From positions 1 to 7,733 of the forward strand of contig PLKY01000336.1 in NCBI GenBank assembly GCA_003140785.1: a stretch of 7,733 nucleotides of DNA, in the 5' to 3' direction. The notes beneath the pieces are model-generated. The model was not told the DNA's origin. It did not search any database and saw only the letters and a program-made list of their open reading frames with translations. Positions 1-7,496 of this stretch are shown here, in pieces; position 1 is the stretch's first letter; each line of letters starts with the position of its first letter. Source of the DNA: Acidobacteriaceae bacterium (GTDB lineage Bacteria > Acidobacteriota > Terriglobia > Terriglobales > Acidobacteriaceae). The position numbers were made by a program, and so were the translations under genes.

Positions 1-336
1 CCTGCGTCGACGGGGTCGATTCCGACGAGCGGCAACCAGGAAGATTTTGTAAGTATGGGTATGACGTCGGGGTTGAAGCTGGAGCAGTCGGCGGACCTGG
101 CGCGGATGGTAATTGCGATTGAGTTGTTGGCAGCGGCGCGGGCGCTCGATCTTCGCGGAGACACGAGTACTCCGGCTCTAGAGAAAGCGCGGACCCGCTT
201 TCGCACGCGGGTGCCGGCTTGGAAAGAAGATTGCGTGCTGTCGGTGTGGATGGAAGAGGCAGCGAAGTTTTTAGCGGATGATGGATGGAGAGATCAGGAA
301 GCTGGGCAGGTTGCGATTGAGGAGGCGGGTCGATGA
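1..336 (+). CDS. hutH: Histidine ammonia-lyase (histidase), C-terminal part; 5' end outside the window
   Basis: The frame is open from base 1 and gives the last 111 residues of HutH, which is usually about 500 residues long. HutH removes ammonia from L-histidine to give urocanate, the first step of histidine breakdown in the cytoplasm. The visible part begins PASTGSIPTSGNQEDFVSMG, matching the conserved HutH block whose usual form is NQEDHVSMG. A helical segment follows with the family-like IELLAAARALDLRG. The MIO cofactor loop (Ala-Ser-Gly) lies upstream and cannot be checked. The ATG at 55 lies inside the conserved block, so it is an internal Met and not the true start. The stop overlaps the hutU start by four bases (ATGA), placing both in one operon. 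One oddity is Phe in place of the usual His after QED. Identity is secure; completeness of the protein is unknown. Confidence 0.93.
   Translation, partial: PASTGSIPTSGNQEDFVSMGMTSGLKLEQSADLARMVIAIELLAAARALDLRGDTSTPALEKARTRFRTRVPAWKEDCVLSVWMEEAAKFLADDGWRDQEAGQVAIEEAGR
319..325 (+). promoter_or_regulatory. Strong ribosome binding site of hutU inside hutH
   Basis: GAGGAGG lies seven bases before the ATG at 333 and within the last codons of hutH. It fixes the hutU start and, with the ATGA overlap, suggests coupled translation. It is the only strong Shine-Dalgarno sequence seen before any start codon in the window. Confidence 0.8.
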
Positions 337-2015
337 GCGAGGGATATACTCCGGTTCGTGCAGCGCGCGGTAGCACCAGGACGGCGAAGGGCTGGATTCA
401 AGAGGCAGCCAAGCGGATGCTGATGAACAACCTCGATCCTGAAGTTGCCGAGCGTCCATCCGACCTCGTCGTCTACGGCGGCATTGGCAAGGCTGCGCGC
501 AATTGGGAGTGCTTTCATGCGATAGTCCGCGAGCTTGAACAGCTCGGCAACGAGGAAACTTTGCTGGTCCAATCTGGCAAACCAGTTGGCGTATTTCCTA
601 CGCACGACATGGCGCCGCGCGTCCTCATCGCCAACTCCAACCTCGTCGGCAAATGGGCCAACTGGGAACACTTTCACGAACTCGATCGCAAGGGCCTCAT
701 GATGTATGGCCAGATGACGGCCGGCAGTTGGATCTACATCGGCACACAGGGCATTCTTCAAGGCACATTTCAAACTTTCGCCGCGCTCGCTGACCAGCAC
801 TTCGCCCATTCCGGCGAATCTGGTTCATTGAGGGGCAAGCTCGTGGTCACAGGCGGCGTCGGCGGCATGGGCGGAGCACAGCCGTTGTCCGTCACCCTCA
901 ATGGCGGAGTTGTCCTCGCCATCGACGTAGACCGCTCCCGCATTCAGCGCCGCGTCGACACCCGCTATTGCGACATGGTCACTGAAGACCTGGACGAAGC
1001 TCTGGCACTATGCGAATCCGCCCGGAGCGAGGGGCGGGCGCTCTCGGTCGGTCTGGTCGGAAACTGTGCAGATGTGCTTCCGGAGATCGTGCGCCGCGGC
1101 GTTCGGGTCGACGTCGTCACAGACCAGACGAGCGCCCACGATCCGCTGAACGGCTACGTTCCGCAGGGTCTCACTCTGAGCCAAGCGACGGATCTGCGCC
1201 AGCGCGATCCAGAAGAATATGTGCGCCGCTCGACCGCTTCCATGGTCGTCCATGTGAATGCCATGCTGGCCTTGAAACGCGCAGGAGCCGTTGCCTTCGA
1301 TTACGGCAATAATATTCGCCGTTTCGCCTTCGATGCTGGCTGCGCCGACGCTTTCCTCATTCCCGGTTTTGTCCCGGAATATATTCGCCCGCTCTTCTGC
1401 AACGGAGCTGGCCCGTTCCGCTGGGTCGCGCTTTCGGGTGATCCCAAAGACATCGACCGAACAGACGAATTGGCGCTGGAGCTCTTTCCTGAAAACGAGA
1501 TTCTCACCCGCTGGTTGCGTCTCGCCCGCGGCCGCTTCGCCTTTCAGGGGCTGCCCGCGCGCATCTGTTGGCTCGGTTACGGTGAGCGTGCAAAGATGGG
1601 CCTCGCCATTAACGACCTCGTGCGTAAAGGCGAAATCTCTGCCCCCGTCGCCATAGGGCGCGATCATCTCGATACCGGCTCCGTCGCCAGCCCCTATCGT
1701 GAGACAGAAAAAATGCTCGACGGGTCCGATGCTGTCGCCGACTGGCCCATCTTGAACGCCCTACTCAACACAGCCTCCGGTGCCAGCTGGGTCAGCTTCC
1801 ACCATGGCGGCGGCGTCGGAATGGGTTACTCGCTCCACGCAGGGCAGGTCACAGTAGCCGACGGAACTGACAACGCCGCCCGCCGTATCGAGCGCGTGTT
1901 AAACAACGATCCCGGTATCGGCGTCGCCCGCCATGCAGACGCGGGCTACGATCTCGCTCGCCAGACCGCCCGAGAAAAGGGAATCCACATTCCGATGGCG
2001 GGGAATTTGAGATGA
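333..2015 (+). CDS. hutU: Urocanate hydratase (urocanase)
   Basis: HutU adds water to urocanate using tightly bound NAD+ as an electrophile, giving 4-imidazolone-5-propionate, the second step of histidine degradation. The 560 residues match the usual full length (about 555-560). Family features run from end to end: the YGGIGKAARNW segment near residues 48-58, the QSGKPVGVFPTH block near residue 80, a glycine-rich nucleotide-binding stretch GGVGGMGG at 174-181, and the urocanase signature FQGLPARICWLGYGER at 404-419. The signature contains Cys412, which corresponds to the catalytic-region cysteine of characterised urocanases. The C-terminal part carries SFHHGGGVGMGYS and ends normally. The start at 333 is supported by the GAGGAGG site and the overlap with hutH. 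The stop overlaps the next ATG (ATGA at 2012-2015). I see no frameshift or missing key residue. Confidence 0.97.
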   Translation: MSEGYTPVRAARGSTRTAKGWIQEAAKRMLMNNLDPEVAERPSDLVVYGGIGKAARNWECFHAIVRELEQLGNEETLLVQSGKPVGVFPTHDMAPRVLIANSNLVGKWANWEHFHELDRKGLMMYGQMTAGSWIYIGTQGILQGTFQTFAALADQHFAHSGESGSLRGKLVVTGGVGGMGGAQPLSVTLNGGVVLAIDVDRSRIQRRVDTRYCDMVTEDLDEALALCESARSEGRALSVGLVGNCADVLPEIVRRGVRVDVVTDQTSAHDPLNGYVPQGLTLSQATDLRQRDPEEYVRRSTASMVVHVNAMLALKRAGAVAFDYGNNIRRFAFDAGCADAFLIPGFVPEYIRPLFCNGAGPFRWVALSGDPKDIDRTDELALELFPENEILTRWLRLARGRFAFQGLPARICWLGYGERAKMGLAINDLVRKGEISAPVAIGRDHLDTGSVASPYRETEKMLDGSDAVADWPILNALLNTASGASWVSFHHGGGVGMGYSLHAGQVTVADGTDNAARRIERVLNNDPGIGVARHADAGYDLARQTAREKGIHIPMAGNLR

Positions 2016-2431
2016 GACCTCGAACAGAAGCTAGGCTGTTTGCTTCGGGAACCCTCCTTATCATTGCGCTCATAGGTCTTGGCTTGTCTAAGTTGCTCCA
2101 GAGGCGCACTCGCGGCTGGCCAAAAGCCTTGGCCACGATTCACTCTGCAGCGATAGAAACGATGGATCTGGATAGCAAAAATGAAATCGATCTGCCGTGC
2201 TTCGCATTCTCATGCGTTGTCGCCGGCGAGAATTACTCCGGGCGATTTTCTCTTTTCACCGATGGGCGAGAAGAAGGCGAGTCAATGGCCAGGAAAATGA
2301 TCAAACGCAACGTTGAAATCCAATACGACCCGAAACGCCCTTCGACTTGGTACATTCCAGAAAAGAGGATTGAAGGATACGAGGTAGAGCAAAAGATGTT
2401 TCCACGCCGATCCCTGTATCCCAAGGATTGA
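2012..2431 (+). CDS. Small one-pass membrane protein resembling DUF3592, embedded in the hut operon
   Basis: A 139-residue protein of unknown function. A hydrophobic segment at about residues 10-29 is flanked by Arg-rich ends (MRPRTEAR before, RRTRGW after) and is probably a single membrane anchor. The soluble remainder resembles the DUF3592 fold: a GWPKALATI strand at 35-43, a central beta-rich stretch (FAFSCVVAGENYSGRFSLF, 64-82), and VEIQYDPKRPSTWYIPE at 101-117, like the family's 'V.YDP..P..S' ending. That match is from memory of the family and is moderate. The ATG overlaps the hutU stop (ATGA), with GGGGA at 2000-2004 as a possible ribosome site, so it is probably co-translated with hutU; hutI follows 37 bases later. 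Base composition differs from its neighbours: about 45-48% G+C in 2161-2220 and 2281-2340, against about 72% in samples of hutU and hutI. It may be a late insertion. No catalytic motif is visible. Confidence 0.8.
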   Translation: MRPRTEARLFASGTLLIIALIGLGLSKLLQRRTRGWPKALATIHSAAIETMDLDSKNEIDLPCFAFSCVVAGENYSGRFSLFTDGREEGESMARKMIKRNVEIQYDPKRPSTWYIPEKRIEGYEVEQKMFPRRSLYPKD

Positions 2432-2468
2432 CCTTTTTGCTAACCTCGCTAGTTCCGCTAGCACAGCC

Positions 2469-3779
2469 ATGACCATCGCCGTCGTCAACATCGGGCAGCT
2501 CGTCACGTTGGCCGGCCCACCGCGCCCCCGTATCGGTGCGGAGTTGCGCGAACTCGGCATCATCTCCGATGCAGCCATGCTGATTGAAGATGGACGCATT
2601 GCGGCAGCTGGTCAGTATGCTGAACTCCTGTCCGCAATCCCGCCCCACGCAGTGGTGATCGATGCCGCCGGGAAATGCGTGACTCCGGGATTCGTCGACG
2701 CGCACACGCACCTGGTCTTCGCAGGCAATCGCGCCGCGGAGTTCGAACAGCGCATCGCCGGCGCCACCTATCAGCAAATTGCCGCTGCCGGCGGAGGTAT
2801 TCTTCGCACCGTCGCTGCCACGCGCGCGGCCAGCGTGGACGAGTTACTCGCCTCGACGCGCCAACATCGCGACTGGATGCTTCGCTCCGGAACCACCACC
2901 ATCGAAGCCAAGTCCGGTTACGGCCTCGACCGCGCAACGGAGATACGCATGCTGCAGGTCATTGCCCGTGTTGATGCCGAAGGACCGGCACGCCTCGTCC
3001 CCACTCTGCTTGCGGCCCACACACTTCCGCCGGAGTTTGCCGAGCACCGCGCGGACTACGTCAGCTGGGTCGCCGATGAGTTAATTCCCGAGGTCGCCAC
3101 GGCGCGGTTGGCACGATACTGCGACGCCTTCTGCGACGATCACGCCTTCACGGTTGCAGAGACACGTAGGGTGCTGAAAGCGGCGCGCCAGCACGGCCTG
3201 CGCCTGCGCATTCACGCCGAGCAATTCCGGCCGAACACAGGTGCGGCTCTCGCTGCGGAACTTGGCGCGGCCACGGCGGACCACCTCGAGACCATCACCG
3301 ACGAGACACTGGAGCAGCTTCGCGCAGCCGCGGTGCAGCCAGTGCTGCTGCCCGGCTCCGTCTTCGCGCTCGGCCGCTCGCAGTACCCTCCCGCGCGGAG
3401 GATGATCGAGGCAGGTCTCGCCATCGTTCTAGCCACCGATTTCAACCCAGGCTCTTCACCCATTGCTTCCATGCCGATGATGCTGTCGCTCGCTTGCCTT
3501 CATATGGGCATATCGCCTGCTGAAGCGCTGACCGCGGCTACGATCAATGCTGCGCGGAGTCTCGATCTCGGCAACAGTGTCGGTTCTCTCGAGCCTGGCA
3601 AGGAAGCGGACTTCGCGATCCATGAATTCGACGACTACCGGGAGTTGGCTTACTTCATCGCGGCGCCTGCGCGGCCGCGTGTGTTCATCGCTGGGAATGA
3701 AGTGACGCCCGCACCCATGGACTTCTTAGTGCCTAAGCCGGTCCGGCGCGACGTCGTTCGTCTGCGCCGATCGGACTAG
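2469..3779 (+). CDS. hutI: Imidazolonepropionase
   Basis: HutI hydrolyses 4-imidazolone-5-propionate to N-formimino-L-glutamate, the third step of histidine degradation. It belongs to the metal-dependent amidohydrolase superfamily. The 436 residues include an N-terminal beta-sandwich part and the (beta/alpha)8 metal site: HTH at 79-81 in FVDAHTHLVF, His184 in AAHTLPPE, His249 in HAEQF, His272 in ADHLE, and Asp324 in LATDFNPGSSP. His79, His81, His249 and Asp324 are the expected zinc or iron ligands. The substrate-binding KSGYGL block is at 148-153. The protein is somewhat longer than the usual 405-420 residues. The excess is at the C-terminus, where the last 17 codons and the stop overlap the convergent permease gene. 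No clear ribosome site precedes the ATG, although the hutI N-terminus fits the family. It is probably transcribed with hutH and hutU. Confidence 0.96.
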   Translation: MTIAVVNIGQLVTLAGPPRPRIGAELRELGIISDAAMLIEDGRIAAAGQYAELLSAIPPHAVVIDAAGKCVTPGFVDAHTHLVFAGNRAAEFEQRIAGATYQQIAAAGGGILRTVAATRAASVDELLASTRQHRDWMLRSGTTTIEAKSGYGLDRATEIRMLQVIARVDAEGPARLVPTLLAAHTLPPEFAEHRADYVSWVADELIPEVATARLARYCDAFCDDHAFTVAETRRVLKAARQHGLRLRIHAEQFRPNTGAALAAELGAATADHLETITDETLEQLRAAAVQPVLLPGSVFALGRSQYPPARRMIEAGLAIVLATDFNPGSSPIASMPMMLSLACLHMGISPAEALTAATINAARSLDLGNSVGSLEPGKEADFAIHEFDDYRELAYFIAAPARPRVFIAGNEVTPAPMDFLVPKPVRRDVVRLRRSD

Positions 3780-5174
3780 CAGCACTCGCACTCTCCGTCG
3801 TTCCACCACGAAGACTACAACGCCGGCTCCAACCAGGACGATGGTCCCGCCCACAACTTTTGTCACCGCAAGCGGCTTGTTTGGATCGTCACTTGCCGGA
3901 AACGCGGAGAGCACGATGGTCAGCGCAACGCTTGCCAGACCCACCGAGGCAAGCAGAATCGCCACCGGCTTGCCTCCGGGAACACGCCGTACCTCCGGAT
4001 CAACTGGTCGATTCTGTAGCTTGATCATCGCGGCAAATAGAAACAGGTAAGGCAGAAAAAACGAGATGATGCCCATGGCCACCAGCACGTCATAGGCGCC
4101 GCGCACCGTCGTACCCGCCTGTCCGAGCAGCGCCACTGCGATCCCTGCCAAGCCGTAAACGCCGATCGCAACCCACGGGGTCCGATACCTGGGATGAATC
4201 TTTCCGAACGCCGACGGCAGATAGTGATCGATGCCCGCAACAAACGGCAGCCGCGATGTGGACGAAAGATACGCTGCTGCGCCTCCTACAGCGTTCAGTC
4301 CCACCAGCAACGCCACCGGCGCCAGCAGCCATCCCATCCCGGCACGCGTGCTCAATGCGCGGATGCCGTTCACAAATCCATCCGGCCCGCCCACGGCATC
4401 GGGCGGCAAAGCCGCCAGCAGCGCGCCCGTTCCTCCGATATAAGCAACCGCCAGAATCGATCCGCCTGCCAGAATTGCCCACGGAATGACGCGTCGCGGA
4501 TTCTCGATCTCGCCGCCCATCGCCGAAGCAGACTCCAGTCCACTGAACGCAAAGAAAACGCTGGACCAGAAGACCGCATTGTCGAAGGTCCAGTGCGGCG
4601 CGAAACTCGCCAGCGGATACTTGATCGCCGGTCCAAATCGCAGATACGACACAGCGGCAAGCGCCAAAAGAACCGCCATCGGAACCAGTCCACCGAGCGA
4701 ACTCACATTGTTCAGCCATTTGCCCGCATCCACGCCGCGAATATTGAGCAGCGTAATGATGCTTAACCAAAGCGTGGCAAATCCCAGGTAATACATCGGA
4801 CTTGAGCCGAGCGCCCGTCCGCGCGTGCCAAATGCGAAAAGAGTGGACGCCGCTCCGAAATAGAGCACGCCGGAAAAATACGGCAGGTTGCTCATCCAAT
4901 AGGTCCATGCCGCAATGAATCCAGAGAAATCTCCGAATGCCTCGCGCGTCCACACGTACAATCCGCCTTCATCGGGAAGCCGCGACGAAAGCTCCATCAC
5001 ACTCGCAGCAAGCGGAATGAAGAAGCACGTAAGCGCCGCAACCCAGACCAACAAAATGCTGGGCCCTGCCGCAGCCGCCGTGGCCGCCCACCGTACGCTC
5101 AGCCCGCTCACAACGTAAAAGAGCACGAGATCGCGGAAGCGAATGCCTCTCTTGAGTGTGGGCTCTTGCGGCAT
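3726..5174 (-). CDS. APC-superfamily amino-acid permease (AA_permease_2 type)
   Basis: A 482-residue inner-membrane secondary transporter of the amino acid-polyamine-organocation superfamily. I count about 12 hydrophobic segments: near 14-28, 38-60, 83-115, 128-146, 159-178, 198-219, 230-255, 283-305, 334-352, 361-385, 404-424 and 436-457. Supporting motifs are VVSGLS in the first helix (the unwound substrate-binding region of APC carriers), SSRLPDEGGLYVWTREAFG at 63-81, and FAFSGLESASAMGGEIENPRR at 208-228, where the conserved E-NP-R follows helix 6. The start is the first Met in frame; no ribosome site is visible before it. The gene lies 39 bases downstream of the oxidoreductase gene, probably in one operon. 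Its stop lies inside hutI. The substrate is not readable from the sequence. Histidine uptake is an inference from the neighbouring hut genes only. Confidence 0.9.
   Translation of the reverse strand: MPQEPTLKRGIRFRDLVLFYVVSGLSVRWAATAAAAGPSILLVWVAALTCFFIPLAASVMELSSRLPDEGGLYVWTREAFGDFSGFIAAWTYWMSNLPYFSGVLYFGAASTLFAFGTRGRALGSSPMYYLGFATLWLSIITLLNIRGVDAGKWLNNVSSLGGLVPMAVLLALAAVSYLRFGPAIKYPLASFAPHWTFDNAVFWSSVFFAFSGLESASAMGGEIENPRRVIPWAILAGGSILAVAYIGGTGALLAALPPDAVGGPDGFVNGIRALSTRAGMGWLLAPVALLVGLNAVGGAAAYLSSTSRLPFVAGIDHYLPSAFGKIHPRYRTPWVAIGVYGLAGIAVALLGQAGTTVRGAYDVLVAMGIISFFLPYLFLFAAMIKLQNRPVDPEVRRVPGGKPVAILLASVGLASVALTIVLSAFPASDDPNKPLAVTKVVGGTIVLVGAGVVVFVVERRRVRVLLVRSAQTNDVAPDRLRH
3741..3776. terminator. 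GC-rich imperfect hairpin at the convergent gene ends (possible terminator)
   Basis: GTC at 3741-3743 plus CGGCGC at 3744-3749 can pair with GCGCCG at 3764-3769 plus GAC at 3774-3776. This leaves a 14-base loop and a four-base bulge (ATCG, 3770-3773). The structure lies just before the hutI stop and within the last codons of the opposing permease gene, where transcription from both sides should end. There is no T-run on either strand, so intrinsic termination is unproven. Random pairing in GC-rich coding DNA is a real alternative. Confidence 0.22.
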
Positions 5175-5213
5175 GTAGGGCGGAGCATACCAGAGCGGAA
5201 CGCGCCGAAGAAG

Positions 5214-6836
5214 CTATTTCTTGCCCAGGTCCTTCAGCACCGCCATCGCCGCATTGCGTCCGTTGATGCCGATCACGCTGCCGCCTGGATGCGTGCATGC
5301 GCCGCACATATAAACGCCCTCCATCGGCGTGCGCGCCGTCAGTCGATTGGCCCACATATAGGGCGGCAGGCACTCGCCCTGGAAAATGTGTCCTCCCGTG
5401 AGCCCCACTTTCTGCTCGATATCCGGCGGGCCCATCACCTGCGCATCAATCACAGCGCCGTCGATGTTGGAGCAGAATCGGGCAAGGGAATTGAGCGCCA
5501 GCTTGCGCACTTCCTCACGCCGCTCGTCCCAGCTGCCGCAGGCGAACTTGTAGGGCACATACTGCGCGAACACGCTCATCGTGTGAGTCCCCGCCGGTGC
5601 CACCGAACCGTCGTGCACGCTCTGGAAATAGAGTTCGCACCACAGATGCTCCGGCAACTCGCCGCACCGCGCAGCAGCGAAGCCGGCCCTCCACCCATCC
5701 TTTGTCAGCGGTGCATTGATCTGCCCATAGTGGTGCGGCTCATTCGTGCCGGGACGAGCGGTAAAGTTGGGCAACTCGCGCAGATGCACATTGAGCTTCA
5801 CCGTGCAGCCCTCAATCGGCACGCCTTCGATCTTCGCGCGCCACGCGGCGTCGGCTGCCGTGCCGAGCAGCCGCAGCGTGACGCGGGGGTCCGCATTCGA
5901 AATCACCGTGCGCGCCGCAATTCGTTCGCCGCCTTCGAGCACCACGCCTTCGCCGGGCACAATCTGAGCCACTGGGACTCCCGAGATTACCGTTGCACCA
6001 GCCTCGCGCGCCGCGTCGCAAAAGTAGAACGAAACCATCCCCATGCCGCCCTGCACGTAGCCCCACATGCCGGGCATTCCGCCCAATCGCCCCGATGCAT
6101 GATGGAAGCGAATCGAAGCGGTGCCTGGATCGAACGGGCTGGCGTTGGTGCCAATCACGCCCTGGCCTAGATACGCCACCTGCAGCTGTTCATCCCGCAA
6201 ATAGCGCTCCACAAACTCCGCCATCGACCAGTCAAACAACAGCCCGCGCGCTTCCTCATCATTCCCGAGCCGCTCTTCAATCTGCTCGCGAGTCGGCGCG
6301 TCCCCAATCCAGGCGTCGCCGGAATAGGACTCTTCCGAACGTCCGCTCTCTGAAGGGGCCGGTCGCAGCGCATCGCGCAGCCGCCGGATCACGTCGCTCA
6401 TAGCGCGAAAACCACCCACGTCGCCAGGAGCAAGTGCGCGCACTTCTGCTATGCAACGGTCATCGTCGTCCCAAAGTTGAATGCTAGACCCGTCTAGAAA
6501 AGGCACAAACAACCCGTTCACCGCCGGAGTCCATCTAAACCCGCGCCGCGGCAGTTCCAGTTCTTCAATCACCAGCGGATGCAGGAGCCCGGCAAGATAG
6601 GCGCACGGCGACATGCGAACGCCGGGGAACGGTTCCTCAATTGTGCAGGCGCCGCCAATGCGCTTGCGGCTTTCGATCACCAGGACCTGTTTGCCCGCTC
6701 GCGCAAGATACGCTGCACTAGCCAGTCCATTGTGCCCTGCGCCCACCACGATGACGTCCCAGGTCTTCGCCGCCAGCTCGCGAACGGGTACCGGCAATCC
6801 CACTTCGCCCAACACATCCGCGGTAGGAGAGGTCAT
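5214..6836 (-). CDS. FAD/NAD(P)-dependent oxidoreductase, phytoene desaturase/PYROXD2-like
   Basis: A 540-residue flavoprotein of the amine-oxidase/CrtI-like group (COG1233 type). After a 26-residue leader comes the dinucleotide-binding motif GAGHNG at 32-37 in VIVVGAGHNGLASAAYLARAG. The acidic Glu55 should bind the FAD ribose, and RIGGACTIEE follows at 59-68. Later family marks are GGMGMVSFYF at 263-272, VISNADP at 311-317 and GGHIFQGE at 481-488. The C-terminal FAD-closing segment CGACTHPGGSVIGINGRNAA is at 511-530. The GAGHNGL and GGHIFQGE motifs fit the PYROXD2-like branch better than true carotenoid desaturases, and no other carotenoid gene is nearby. The substrate is unknown. It is probably co-transcribed with the secreted-protein gene (60 bases upstream) and the permease gene (39 bases downstream). 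The start is the only Met before the FAD motif; a weak GGGGATGG lies about 13 bases before it. A cytoplasmic location is expected. Confidence 0.9.
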   Translation of the reverse strand: MTSPTADVLGEVGLPVPVRELAAKTWDVIVVGAGHNGLASAAYLARAGKQVLVIESRKRIGGACTIEEPFPGVRMSPCAYLAGLLHPLVIEELELPRRGFRWTPAVNGLFVPFLDGSSIQLWDDDDRCIAEVRALAPGDVGGFRAMSDVIRRLRDALRPAPSESGRSEESYSGDAWIGDAPTREQIEERLGNDEEARGLLFDWSMAEFVERYLRDEQLQVAYLGQGVIGTNASPFDPGTASIRFHHASGRLGGMPGMWGYVQGGMGMVSFYFCDAAREAGATVISGVPVAQIVPGEGVVLEGGERIAARTVISNADPRVTLRLLGTAADAAWRAKIEGVPIEGCTVKLNVHLRELPNFTARPGTNEPHHYGQINAPLTKDGWRAGFAAARCGELPEHLWCELYFQSVHDGSVAPAGTHTMSVFAQYVPYKFACGSWDERREEVRKLALNSLARFCSNIDGAVIDAQVMGPPDIEQKVGLTGGHIFQGECLPPYMWANRLTARTPMEGVYMCGACTHPGGSVIGINGRNAAMAVLKDLGKK

Positions 6837-6866
6837 ACGTGTAACGCTACCATCCCCGCAGAGACC

Positions 6867-6878
6867 GAACGGCCGTTC
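6867..6878. other. 12-base perfect palindrome in the gap between two minus-strand genes
   Basis: GAACGGCCGTTC reads identically on both strands and is in the 60-base gap upstream of the oxidoreductase gene. As a hairpin it would have only a four-pair stem with loop GGCC, so it is a poor terminator. It could be a protein-binding site or chance. No role is shown. Confidence 0.2.
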
Positions 6879-6896
6879 CGCTAAGCGAGACCATTC

Positions 6897-7496
6897 CTAT
6901 TTCACGCTGATATCCCCATCCGCATCCACCACAAGATCGTCTCCGTGAATCTGTATCGAGTGGATCTTGAGCTTGTCCAGTGTCACTTTGTAGCCGGAAG
7001 AGACCGTCGAGCCCTCGAGCGCCTTCCGCATAAGTTCCGCGGCATCGACCTTCATGCTGGACGGCACCTGGTGGCTTAGAAACGGCGCCAGCAGAAAATT
7101 GAGCTCTCTGCGGTCGCTCACCTTGATCATCTGCGCATCGCGGAATCCGATGGTCTCGCCTTCGCCGTAGGGTTCGAGCGAGACCTCAGACGTCGGCGCA
7201 AGCGAAATGCCCAGACAAGTGCCGTGAACGGACTGTCCCAGCCGCGCGTGCGTCTTGATCCGCGCCACGATCCGGTCCTGCGTGAAGCTCAATTGCGCAT
7301 CATCGGCATAAACCCAACAGGCCGACTTGGCACTCCCCTTGATGAAATAGCGCCCGTCCGGACCGCTGAAAAGCTGCTGCCTGAGTGTCCGCTGCAAGGC
7401 CTCGCGGCTCACCTTCAGTTCTACCGCCTGGCAAGGGGTCATGCCGCAGAGCAGGGCGACTAATCCGAGTGCTAAAGTCCCCCATTTTGTGGTCAT
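6897..7496 (-). CDS. Small secreted protein of unknown function
   Basis: A 199-residue protein with a clear signal peptide: MTTKW, then a hydrophobic core (GTLALGLVALLCG), then TPCQA followed by VELKV, so cleavage is likely after residue 24. The frame stays open upstream to an ATG at 7598, but that would bury the signal peptide, so the start at 7496 is preferred; no ribosome site precedes either. The mature part (about 175 residues) begins with an amphipathic helix (SREALQRTLRQQLF). Alternating beta strands follow, then a helical middle (ELNFLLAPFLSHQV, and DAAELMRKALEG) and two C-terminal strands ending DDLVVDADGDISVK. Cys60 and Cys94 are the only mature cysteines and could form a disulfide. 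The helix-strand layout loosely recalls lipid-binding TULIP-like or DUF1439-type proteins, but I do not recognise a family. It is first in the probable three-gene operon. Confidence 0.78.
   Translation of the reverse strand: MTTKWGTLALGLVALLCGMTPCQAVELKVSREALQRTLRQQLFSGPDGRYFIKGSAKSACWVYADDAQLSFTQDRIVARIKTHARLGQSVHGTCLGISLAPTSEVSLEPYGEGETIGFRDAQMIKVSDRRELNFLLAPFLSHQVPSSMKVDAAELMRKALEGSTVSSGYKVTLDKLKIHSIQIHGDDLVVDADGDISVK

Noticed and set aside
1008..1667. A 219-codon open frame on the minus strand inside hutU
   Set aside because: It lies fully antisense to a well-conserved enzyme gene. Its translation shows no recognisable domain and has the composition expected of the complement of GC-rich codons.
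2448..2462. Short inverted repeat GCTAG-TTCCG-CTAGC just before hutI
   Set aside because: The stem is only five pairs and the segment is also a simple GCTA repetition. Too weak to call a regulatory hairpin.
4090..4953. A 287-codon minus-strand frame within the permease gene
   Set aside because: It is the shifted frame of the permease: rich in Arg, Gly and Cys, with no membrane pattern, while the chosen frame has 12 helices and APC motifs.
5166..6170. A 334-codon open frame on the plus strand opposite the oxidoreductase
   Set aside because: The translation is dominated by His, Arg and Ala with no domain, as expected from the complement of a GC-rich gene. The minus-strand frame carries clear FAD motifs.
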